Source: an uncultured Eubacteriales bacterium (GTDB lineage Bacteria; Bacillota; Clostridia; Oscillospirales; Oscillospiraceae). From it: a stretch of 64,000 nt of DNA. A program made the translations under genes and the position numbers. Position 1 is the first letter of the stretch. Each line of letters begins with the position of its first letter. The stretch is from assembly GCA_949293985.1 (NCBI GenBank), contig CASFFN010000005.1, positions 1 through 64,000 of the forward strand, in the 5' to 3' direction. The notes under the pieces were generated by a model that was not told the DNA's origin, did not search any database, and worked only from the letters and a program-made list of their open reading frames with translations. Shown piece by piece: positions 43,248 to 50,412 of the stretch.

Positions 43248-43334
43248 TGGTGCCGGTGACCGGGATCGAACCGGTACGCTTTTTAGGGCGAGGGATTTTA
43301 AGTCCCTTGTGTCTGCCTGTTCCACCACACCGGC
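43248..43334 (-). tRNA. tRNA-Leu (anticodon TAA)
   Basis: 87-base gene. Acceptor stem GCCGGTG pairs with CACCGGC, discriminator A, CCA encoded. The anticodon stem AGGGA/TCCCT encloses loop CTTAAAA with anticodon TAA. It has a long class II variable arm and a GGTTCGATCCC T-arm. Reads UUA/UUG leucine codons. Confidence 0.95.
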
Positions 43335-43346
43335 GCGGCCTCGTGT

Positions 43347-43375
43347 ATCATACCACAAAACCCGGAAACCGTCAA
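43347..43375 (-). promoter_or_regulatory. Promoter of tRNA-Leu
   Basis: Minus strand TTGACG (43375-43370), 17-base spacer, TATGAT (43352-43347), 12 bases before the tRNA. The following 250 bases (43376-43626) hold no gene or structure that I can support beyond GC-rich inverted segments. Confidence 0.85.
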
Positions 43376-43626
43376 GTATTCTCCGGGGGGCAGCGGGGTT
43401 TTTCACCGCCGTCCATATAAGCTGCCCCGTCAGCCCCAGCCCTATGCCCAGCGGCGGGCGCATCCGCCGCTACCCTGCGCAGAAGAAAGGCAGACCGCCC
43501 TTTACTGCCGCACGGCATACGGCAGGCAGCAGGCAGGCGTTTTCCCGGACGGACAAGTGCGCGCCATGCGAGGCCCTCCCGATAGAGAAGCGGGAGCGGC
43601 TGCGGCGGCTCCGGATTCAGACCGCC

Positions 43627-43658
43627 AAAAAAGGCGCCGCGGATACGGCGCCTTTTTT
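43627..43658. terminator. Intrinsic terminator (works both ways)
   Basis: AAAAAA, stem GGCGCCG / CGGCGCC, TTTTTT. It ends the minus-strand zinc-ribbon membrane protein gene (stop at 43667) and would also stop plus-strand transcription. Confidence 0.85.
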
Positions 43659-43666
43659 CAGAAAAC

Positions 43667-44449
43667 TTAGCCGAACAGACCGCTGAGGCCGCTGCCCACA
43701 CCGCCGATCATGCCGCCCATGGCGCTGACAAGCATGCTCTCCAGCACCTTGTAAATCACCAGGTAGGACAGCAGCAGCACCACAGCCAGAATCAGGCTTA
43801 CCACCAGAACGGACACCAGGCTGTCTTTCTTCTTCATACCGGCAAACAGCAGCTTCGCATTCAGCACAGCCGCGGTTACCATAGCCAGGGCAATGAAAAT
43901 GCCGCCGATGGTTGCGGAAATCAGGGTGAAGACGCCAGCCACAAAAGTGATGATGGCGGGGCAGACATTCACGCTGGCGCCGGTAATCAGAGCCTTCTGC
44001 CAGTTCACCTGTTCCTTCTTCAGCACCTGCATCAGAAGGACGATCAGGAAGGGCACCAGGGTGGAAATCAGCCACACCAAAAAGCCCAGCCAAATGGAAG
44101 TGCCGGTTACATTCACGCCTATGTAGGACAGGGCGTCCTTGACCGGCCCCAGCATTCCGCCCAGAATCATCAGGCAGCTGAGAATATAAAGCACCAGACC
44201 GCCGCCCAAAAATACCAGCGCGGTAGGCAGATTCACATGGACGCCCATGGGGTCATTCAACAGTCCCTTCGCGGCGTTGGGTGTGCTCTTGAAAGCGTCG
44301 CCTACGGCTTTGCCCACATCGCTGCCGGCAGGGGCTGCCTGCTGCTGGGGCTGCCGATACTGCTGTTGCGCCTGCTGAGCCGCCTGGGCGCCGGGACAGG
44401 AGCAGCTCTGTCCTTCCGGGACTTCTCTGCCGCAATATCTACAAAACAT
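43667..44449 (-). CDS. Zinc-ribbon multi-pass membrane protein
   Basis: 260 residues: an N-terminal zinc-ribbon-like CRYCGREVPEGQSCSC (four Cys, residues 3-18), a Gln/Pro/Ala-rich linker, a short amphipathic stretch, and five hydrophobic helices (about 75-250), ending in a Gly-rich tail. Similar to the YIP1-like zinc-ribbon membrane proteins of Firmicutes, function unknown. ATG 44449 follows GGGAGGAG. Single-gene transcript. Confidence 0.75.
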   Translation of the reverse strand: MFCRYCGREVPEGQSCSCPGAQAAQQAQQQYRQPQQQAAPAGSDVGKAVGDAFKSTPNAAKGLLNDPMGVHVNLPTALVFLGGGLVLYILSCLMILGGMLGPVKDALSYIGVNVTGTSIWLGFLVWLISTLVPFLIVLLMQVLKKEQVNWQKALITGASVNVCPAIITFVAGVFTLISATIGGIFIALAMVTAAVLNAKLLFAGMKKKDSLVSVLVVSLILAVVLLLSYLVIYKVLESMLVSAMGGMIGGVGSGLSGLFG

Positions 44450-44570
44450 ATCTTTCTCCTCCCACAATTCGTTTCTATTTGAGCTTCCGGGCAGGCCCGG
44501 AAGAAACTCACAAAAAACCATACCCAAATTTTAGCATTGTATGAACAAAATGTCAATACAGCTGGGGCAT

Positions 44571-46352
44571 TTAATTCTCCGGCGTCATAGGCGTCTGTAA
44601 ATACTGCTCCCAGGGGAAGGATTCCTCGGTGCTGTCCCAGCCGAAGGCCTCCCGGATTCCGGCGCAAAGGGCAATGAGCTTATTTTGCAGGGATTCTCCC
44701 CGGAATTTGTCTGCTCCCGCCTCCGTCATGGCGTAGTAGAAAATCTGCTTCCGGTCTTCCGTGGGGAAGGACAGGGAAATCTCGTTCAAAAACGCCGGAT
44801 CGTCCCCTTCCAGCCAGGAGGCCATTTCCTCCGGCACCTCATAGCTCAGGGTATAGGCAAACCCACTGGGGTTGTACTTCTCGTTCCAGCCGTCCAACTC
44901 CCGGCTGTTGCCCATGACCCGGCTGTCTACCACGGCGCCCAGGCCCAGCAGCAGTTCCCGCTTCGCCGGGGCCATGGTGGGGACAAAAATGTGGGGATTC
45001 CGGCCGTTCCAAACCAGAGCGCCGGCGCAGGGCGCTTCCACACTGCGCACCAATTCGATATACAGCTTTACGCCGCCGGTACTTTTGGTCATAAAGTAAT
45101 CGGGAAGCGTTTGCAGCACCTTTTCTATCCCATCCAGGGTTTTCTCTATGGCCGGCACCTGGTATTCCGGGGTGTAGGCATAGTCCCCGGACGCCTCCTC
45201 CGGCTGGGTAATGCGAATTTGCACGCCGTAGTTGCGGTTCAGCTCCTGGATTCGTGCCTGGCACAGTTCCAGCCCTTCCGTGTCCGGATTGTCCTTGGTA
45301 TACAGGGGCTGGAGATAAATCCCATCCTGGGATACCGGGGTCTTTTCCGGCTCCCAGCGGTACAGGTTTTTTACACCCGCCTGCTCCGTGAGAAGATACA
45401 GGAAGGTCCCGTCCCCATCGGCCCGGCACACCTTGCCGGCCGGGCTCATATCCACCCGGCTGGTCAGGGTCCCGGTTTCCAGGCTATACAGCTCCAGCAC
45501 CTGCTTCTCCTCCTCGCAGGTGAGAAGTCCGTTCATGGAAAACGCCGGGAAAAGGGTCTTTCCGGTCAAATCCCCGGTAAAGCACCGGGCCTCGCCGCCC
45601 CGGACGCCCACCACCTGCTGCTCCACCGCGCCGTCCCGAATCCGGCAGTAGTATTGGGCCTGCCAGGTGAAAAGGGAGAGGATTTCCACATTTTTCGCTG
45701 CGGTCTGTCCCGTTTCTCCGTTTAAGTAGACCGTCCGGGATTCCTCCCGGGAATCGGTAATCCGGCAGGCCAGCACATCTCCGTCGAAAAAGCTGCCGGT
45801 CAGCTCCGCCTGGGCGTCCCCGTAGCCGCGCAGCGGGGCGGAAAGGCCGGTTTCCATGTCCAGTACCCGCACCTGTCCCGGCACACAGTAGTAAATTTTC
45901 CCGTTTTTCAGGCTGATGACCGGCTGGGCAGCCTCCACCGGTAAATCCAGCTGCCGCATAAGCTCCAGCCGGTTGTTCAGCACCAGCACCTGCCGGGAAT
46001 CTTTCAGATAGATGGCTGCCTGCTGCCCATAGACCGTAATATCCTCCCGGCTTATGGGCTGGCCCAGGGGATACTGCGCCTCCCGCAAGCCGCTTTCACT
46101 TCCCAGCAGGGTGAGATTGCCCGCTTCGTCCAGCAGCAGGGGCTTGCCGTCCAGCAGTACAAAGTCCTGGATATCTCCGTCGGTCCGGCACAGAAGCACC
46201 GCTCCCCGGGTCTGCTTTTCCATCTGGCTGGGCTGGTAGCCCAGAGGCTGGGTTTGGGCGGGTTCGGTTGGGCTTTGGGTGGTTTCCCCGGGATTGACCG
46301 TACAGCCTGCCAGCAGCAGGGTCAGCAGCAGAATCGCAATGGCTTTTTTCAA
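44571..46352 (-). CDS. Large lipoprotein with a degenerate metallopeptidase-like C-terminal domain
   Basis: 593 residues. The N terminus KKAIAILLLTLLLAGC is a lipoprotein signal with lipobox LAGC, followed by a Thr/Pro/Gln-rich linker and a beta-rich region (about 50-330) suggestive of a propeller-like fold. The C-terminal half (about 370-590) resembles extracellular metallopeptidase domains (for example NPHIFVPTMAP and NPSGFAYTLSYE), but where a zinc motif HExxH is expected the sequence is ELLLGLGAVVD, so catalysis is doubtful. The start is TTG 46352 with AAGGAGG 7 bases upstream. First residues after the lipid Cys are TVNPGETTQ. Confidence 0.7.
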   Translation of the reverse strand: MKKAIAILLLTLLLAGCTVNPGETTQSPTEPAQTQPLGYQPSQMEKQTRGAVLLCRTDGDIQDFVLLDGKPLLLDEAGNLTLLGSESGLREAQYPLGQPISREDITVYGQQAAIYLKDSRQVLVLNNRLELMRQLDLPVEAAQPVISLKNGKIYYCVPGQVRVLDMETGLSAPLRGYGDAQAELTGSFFDGDVLACRITDSREESRTVYLNGETGQTAAKNVEILSLFTWQAQYYCRIRDGAVEQQVVGVRGGEARCFTGDLTGKTLFPAFSMNGLLTCEEEKQVLELYSLETGTLTSRVDMSPAGKVCRADGDGTFLYLLTEQAGVKNLYRWEPEKTPVSQDGIYLQPLYTKDNPDTEGLELCQARIQELNRNYGVQIRITQPEEASGDYAYTPEYQVPAIEKTLDGIEKVLQTLPDYFMTKSTGGVKLYIELVRSVEAPCAGALVWNGRNPHIFVPTMAPAKRELLLGLGAVVDSRVMGNSRELDGWNEKYNPSGFAYTLSYEVPEEMASWLEGDDPAFLNEISLSFPTEDRKQIFYYAMTEAGADKFRGESLQNKLIALCAGIREAFGWDSTEESFPWEQYLQTPMTPEN

Positions 46353-46353
46353 A

Positions 46354-46527
46354 TCACTGCCTCCTTGCCAAAGTGTAGTCGTCCCCCTGTCGGTAATAGG
46401 GACAGCGGCCCTGAGGCTGGACAAAGGCCCGGTAAAACTCGTCCTCGTCCAGCTCCATCATACAATAATATTCATCCGCTTCCTGGTCATAGTCATAGTA
46501 CCAGCAGGTTTCGCAAAGACAATCCAT
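46354..46527 (-). CDS. Small Cys- and Tyr-rich protein (DUF6472-like)
   Basis: 57 residues: CLCETCWYYDYD, then YYCMMELDEDEFYR and CPYYRQGDDYTLARRQ. The Cys pattern could bind a metal. I recall this as a small clostridial family of unknown function, DUF6472. ATG 46527 overlaps the upstream stop by one base and the stop is two bases before the lipoprotein start, so it is part of the minus-strand operon. Confidence 0.72.
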   Translation of the reverse strand: MDCLCETCWYYDYDQEADEYYCMMELDEDEFYRAFVQPQGRCPYYRQGDDYTLARRQ

Positions 46528-47045
46528 CAGTCTGCCTCCAAAACGCGGAAGGAAAATTCCCCGTTTTCGTATACCAGGCAGCTGTGGCTGCCGTCCTTGG
46601 GGATGGAAACGCTGCCGGGATTCAGACACCGCACTCCCTCCACCGCACAGTCCTGCTTCACATGCGTGTGCCCGTAGAGGAACACATCTCCGGGATTCAG
46701 CCGGGGCAGATTCTGGGGATTTTCGTGGTGCCCATGGGTCAGATAGAAGGTCTTGCCGTCCGCCATCAGCTGGGAATAGGGAGCCATGCAGGGAAAGGGC
46801 AGCACCATCTGGTCCACCTCCGCCTCGCAGTTGCCCCGGACGCAGAGAATCTTCCGGGCCAGGGGGGACAGCAGGGCGATGACTTCCTTGGGGGCGTAAT
46901 CCCGGGGCAGGTCGTTTCGGGGGCCGTGGTAGAGAATGTCCCCCAGCAGCACCAGCTTGTCCGGCTTTTCCTGTTCGTAGACTTCCAGCAGCTTGCGGCA
47001 CCAGTAGGCAGAGCCGTGAATGTCGGAAGCAATCAGCAATTTCAT
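46527..47045 (-). CDS. YfcE/MJ0936-type metallophosphodiesterase
   Basis: 172 residues. Calcineurin-like phosphoesterase with SDIHGS (about 7-12), LLGDILYHGP (about 39), VRGNCEAEV (about 77, where GNCE replaces the common GNHD/GNCD), THGHH (about 109) and YGHTH (about 130). Cleaves phosphodiesters with two metal ions; natural substrate unknown. ATG 47045 (MKLLIASDIHG) is clear, though the reading frame extends far upstream as noise from the overlapping gene. Confidence 0.88.
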   Translation of the reverse strand: MKLLIASDIHGSAYWCRKLLEVYEQEKPDKLVLLGDILYHGPRNDLPRDYAPKEVIALLSPLARKILCVRGNCEAEVDQMVLPFPCMAPYSQLMADGKTFYLTHGHHENPQNLPRLNPGDVFLYGHTHVKQDCAVEGVRCLNPGSVSIPKDGSHSCLVYENGEFSFRVLEAD

Positions 47046-47047
47046 GG

Positions 47048-47680
47048 TTATTTCCCGCCTTCCTTGGTTTTCAGGGTATTGAGGTAGCTTTCTACATCGA
47101 AAGGCTCCAAAAGGGCGTTTTTGGGCAGGTACAAGGGGTGGTGAGGGTGCCCCGCCTTGCTGCGCTTGCCGGCGCAGAACCATCTGGCGCCGTGAGCCTC
47201 TCCCACCGCCAGCATATCCCGCAGGCACTGGGGGAGATAGTCCCGCTTCTCGATGATGGTGCCCCAGGCTGCCCAGATACCCGGATGCTCCGAGATGGAC
47301 AGCACATAGGAGAAGGCTTCCAGATTCTCCCGATGGAGCTGGGGATTGCACACCTTTTCCATGGTGTCCGGGTCGGTGGCCCGCTGGGCGTATACATTGA
47401 ACATGATAAAACTGTCGTAACCGTTCCCCAGGGCAATCCGCTCCACGGATTTCAAGGTGTTGTCCAGCTGCCCCGGCTGGGCGGTGGAGGGGTTGATGCC
47501 CACGCAAATCAGAGGGTTACGGCCCCGGGTTCCCAGTATGTAACGGTATTCCGAGTAAAAATTGGGCACATACAGCCAGGCATTTACATCGTACCGGGGA
47601 TTTTCCCGGCTGGCTTCTTCCAAAGCCTCCCGGAAGGGCAAAATTGCAATCTGGCTGGTCGCTCCGGATGGAATGTGCAT
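47048..47680 (-). CDS. DUF1643 family protein
   Basis: 210 residues. The DUF1643 signature is seen in CVGINPSTAQPGQLDNT (about 59-75) and FNVYAQRATDP (about 93). These proteins are of unknown function, possibly nucleotide- or DNA-related. The N terminus SGATSQIAILPFREAL is longer than the domain. It sits 2 bases before the phosphodiesterase gene. Confidence 0.82.
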   Translation of the reverse strand: MHIPSGATSQIAILPFREALEEASRENPRYDVNAWLYVPNFYSEYRYILGTRGRNPLICVGINPSTAQPGQLDNTLKSVERIALGNGYDSFIMFNVYAQRATDPDTMEKVCNPQLHRENLEAFSYVLSISEHPGIWAAWGTIIEKRDYLPQCLRDMLAVGEAHGARWFCAGKRSKAGHPHHPLYLPKNALLEPFDVESYLNTLKTKEGGK

Positions 47681-47683
47681 GGC

Positions 47684-48253
47684 TCAGCCTCCTACGGGGG
47701 GAAACCAGCAATGCTGATCCGGCTTGTAAAATTCGCATTCTTCCTGTTTTCTTCCGGTCTGCTCCAGCCACTTGGCAAAGGCCTTGTCCAGGAAAGGGTA
47801 CACCCCGGTCATGCCCGCCTGAAGCTGCACCGTCCGGCCGTCTTCCATATACAGCTCAATGAGCAGGTTCCCGGAGGCGTTGTAAAGCTGCTGCCCGGTA
47901 ATCTGCCCGTAACGGTAAACGGTACTGCGCTTTCCGAAGGTGGTGACCAGGAAGCTCTCCTGGTCGTAAAACACCCCGAAGGTCATGTAGTACACCACTA
48001 AGGCAATGCCCACCGCCAGAATGATACCGCCGCCGGCAATGAGAATCCAGCCGTTGGTGAGGCCGGAGAAAATCGCCGCCAGTCCCAGCACCGCCAGAAT
48101 CAGCCCGAAGGAGCCGTACCGTTTGTTCAGCCGAACCGCCAGGCCGGAGTGGTGCTGCTGCTGGTTCCGGAACACCCGGGTAAAGCCCTTGTCCACCAGA
48201 TAGCAGCCGCCGAACACCACCGCCATCACCACAATTACTGCCACATATTCCAT
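47684..48253 (-). CDS. Hypothetical membrane protein with PH-like domain
   Basis: 189 residues: one N-terminal transmembrane helix (about 2-20), a basic segment, two more helices (about 47-65 and 70-88), then a soluble C-terminal domain (about 95-175) with a beta-rich pattern such as FLVTTFGKRSTVYRYGQITG, resembling bacterial PH-like domains. Function unknown. In the same operon as the cyclo-ligase, 14 bases away. Confidence 0.65.
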   Translation of the reverse strand: MEYVAVIVVMAVVFGGCYLVDKGFTRVFRNQQQHHSGLAVRLNKRYGSFGLILAVLGLAAIFSGLTNGWILIAGGGIILAVGIALVVYYMTFGVFYDQESFLVTTFGKRSTVYRYGQITGQQLYNASGNLLIELYMEDGRTVQLQAGMTGVYPFLDKAFAKWLEQTGRKQEECEFYKPDQHCWFPPVGG

Positions 48254-48267
48254 GTCTATCTCCTTGC

Positions 48268-48801
48268 TTAGGGGCAGAGCACCAAATCCACCGGCACATC
48301 AAATTCCTCCACCGGCAGCCGCTCCACCATCTGAAATTCATAGCACAGAGCCACCGTGGGATGCTCCGGCTCCTTTGCCAAAAAACGGTCGTAAAATCCG
48401 CCGCCGTAGCCAATCCGGTGTCCCTCCCGGTCAAAGGCCAGACCGGGCATCAGCACCAGGGCGTGGGGATCCTCCGCCACCGGGGAATCGGCGACAGGCT
48501 CCGGGATCCCGCCAAAGCCCGGGGCCACAAGGCTTAAATCCTCCAGGTACAAAAAGCGCATTTCCTCCCCGTACACCTTGGGGACGGCAATCCGCTTACC
48601 GTCCGCCAGCGCTCTTTCCAGTATGGGCAGGGTCCGCACCTCCTGATTATAGGAGAGGTAGCCGTAGAGGGTATCGGCTTTTTGATAAAGCTCCGTGTTC
48701 AGGAGCTTTTCCATGAGGATTCGGCTTTTTTCCTGAATTTCCTCCGGGGTCATGGCCCGTTTTTTCTCCCGGATTTCCTTTCTTAACTGCTTTTTACACA
48801 T
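48268..48801 (-). CDS. 5-formyltetrahydrofolate cyclo-ligase
   Basis: 177 residues; ATP-dependent conversion of 5-formyl-THF to 5,10-methenyl-THF. Landmarks: KKQLRKEIREKKRAM at the N terminus, the substrate segment GYLSYNQEVRT, and the C-terminal signature VLMPGLAFDREGHRIGYGGGFYDRFL. It begins within the last 8 bases of the XRE regulator gene. Confidence 0.92.
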   Translation of the reverse strand: MCKKQLRKEIREKKRAMTPEEIQEKSRILMEKLLNTELYQKADTLYGYLSYNQEVRTLPILERALADGKRIAVPKVYGEEMRFLYLEDLSLVAPGFGGIPEPVADSPVAEDPHALVLMPGLAFDREGHRIGYGGGFYDRFLAKEPEHPTVALCYEFQMVERLPVEEFDVPVDLVLCP

Positions 48802-49441
48802 GGGCGGCCTCCTCCCCGGGGCGGTACATCCGAAACCACAAAAAGATTGCCGCCTGACCGGGGATACCCAGCAAAAATACCTTCCAGGTGTTCCAGTGAA
48901 GGAAAATCAAAAGGCTTACAAAGATACTCAGCAAGGTCCCCCACATGATAATGGAGATGTACCACTCATTCCGGCGAAAATCCCGCCACGCGGACCGAAG
49001 GCTCAGCAGCACAATGGCGTTTGCCGGGATGGCGTAAAAAAAGGAAACCCAGCTGTTGGGGTAGCCTATGGAGGAAATCACCACAAAAAACAAAAGCGCC
49101 ACGAACCACACCAGCAGCGAGCACAGCTTACAGATAATCCCTTTGTCCGCCTTCTTCTTCATGGTTTTGGTTATCACCTTGTCCACGGTGCGCTCCACCA
49201 CATTGGCGTCCTCCGGCAGGGCCTCCGGGTCCCGGAGCAAATCGTCCACCGTTACCTCAAACAGCTGGCTCAGCTGCACCAGGGTGATTACATCCGGCAT
49301 GGACTCTCCCCGCTCCCATTTGGAAACCGCTTTATCCGAATAGTTCAGCTTCTCCGCCAGGGCAGCCTGGGTCAGATGAAACTGCTTGCGGTAGGACACA
49401 AGATTGGCGCCCAGCTGTTTTTTCAGCTTTTCGTCGTTCAT
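48794..49441 (-). CDS. XRE-family regulator with C-terminal membrane domain
   Basis: 215 residues. An N-terminal Cro/CI-type helix-turn-helix (about 5-60, LTQAALAEKLNYSDKAVSKWERG) and, after a linker, four predicted transmembrane helices (about 103-200). Such membrane-tethered XRE regulators are common in Firmicutes and respond to envelope signals. ATG 49441 has GGAGGGG upstream and is preferred to an ATG six codons before. First gene of the operon running to 44571. Confidence 0.85.
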   Translation of the reverse strand: MNDEKLKKQLGANLVSYRKQFHLTQAALAEKLNYSDKAVSKWERGESMPDVITLVQLSQLFEVTVDDLLRDPEALPEDANVVERTVDKVITKTMKKKADKGIICKLCSLLVWFVALLFFVVISSIGYPNSWVSFFYAIPANAIVLLSLRSAWRDFRRNEWYISIIMWGTLLSIFVSLLIFLHWNTWKVFLLGIPGQAAIFLWFRMYRPGEEAAHV

Positions 49442-49468
49442 ATTTCCCCTCCTGCACATATTTAACCT

Positions 49469-49497
49469 ATTTTATCAAATTTACCCGGGTATTTCAA
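49469..49497 (-). promoter_or_regulatory. Promoter of the XRE regulator operon
   Basis: Minus strand TTGAAA (49497-49492), 17-base spacer, TAAAAT (49474-49469), 28 bases before the start codon. The 200 bases beyond (to 49704) contain only GC-rich inverted repeats. Confidence 0.75.
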
Positions 49498-49704
49498 CCA
49501 CAAATAATGCCGGCGGCTCCGGAGCCGGATGATAACCGCCGCCGGGCGCGCCGGAAAACGCGCCGAAAAAACACACCGGCCGCCCCCGAAAGGGATTGGC
49601 CGATGTGCCTTTCGCCGCGTTTTGATAGGCGGAAGCCTTAGCCTCCGGGGGCATTCCGCCGCCGGGCCGGAAGCGTCTTTACGCGTATAACGCTCTGGGA
49701 AAAC

Positions 49705-50400
49705 TCAAATAAAGAACTTCCGAATCATGGTTTCCCGGGCGGGGCGGCAGAGGGCGAGAAAAATCAGGAAGCCTCCGAACAGCACCAGAGCGCCCATGGG
49801 GAAGTAGGCCCAAAGGAGCTGCTTTCCTTCCAGGAAAGTGTGGTTCAGGAGAAACTCCATCAGGGGCATAAACGCTCCCAGGGCGATGAAGCCGCCGCCG
49901 TAGATGTAGAGCCGGCCCTTGCGGATGTACCGAAGCAAGGTGGTGACGGTGGTGAGAAGCACACCGAAGAAGCCCACCACCGGGAAGGCGAAGGACAAAA
50001 ACCAATGTCCCCCGGTAGCCAGGTTAATATACAATAGATACAGCCCAATGGAGAGAAACGCACAGGGTACAAAAACCGCCGGGTTGGGCTTTTTGAACCA
50101 CAGGGGCAGGATGAAGGTTACATAACATACCCCCAGTCCACCCATTACATAGCCCGACCAGGTGACAGCGCCGGAGAGCTGCAAATCGCACAGCAGCACC
50201 GTGAGAATGGTCAGGAGCATCAGCCCGGAAACCACCCACAAAATGCCCCAGGGGCTGACCTTGGTGTGGGGGTTCCGCTCCTCCGGGAACAGGGGCAGGG
50301 TATCGGGCATCACAATGTCCGGGTGGAAGGGAATGGTGCCGCACAGGGGGCACTGCTTTTCCGTGTCAGATAGCTTGACGCCGCAGGTAATACAGTACAT
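49705..50400 (-). CDS. DUF6320-like zinc-ribbon membrane protein
   Basis: 231 residues: zinc ribbon CITCGVKLSDTEKQCPLC at residues 3-20 followed by seven or so transmembrane helices. I recall this combination as DUF6320, found next to alpha/beta hydrolase or acyltransferase genes in gut Firmicutes. Its function is unknown. It lies 12 bases after the fused esterase-acyltransferase gene, on the same transcript. Confidence 0.78.
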   Translation of the reverse strand: MYCITCGVKLSDTEKQCPLCGTIPFHPDIVMPDTLPLFPEERNPHTKVSPWGILWVVSGLMLLTILTVLLCDLQLSGAVTWSGYVMGGLGVCYVTFILPLWFKKPNPAVFVPCAFLSIGLYLLYINLATGGHWFLSFAFPVVGFFGVLLTTVTTLLRYIRKGRLYIYGGGFIALGAFMPLMEFLLNHTFLEGKQLLWAYFPMGALVLFGGFLIFLALCRPARETMIRKFFI

Positions 50401-50412
50401 AAAATCCGCTCC

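Noticed and set aside
43105..43686. 190-codon frame across tRNA-Leu
   Set aside because: It reads through the tRNA, its promoter and two terminators, so it cannot be a gene.
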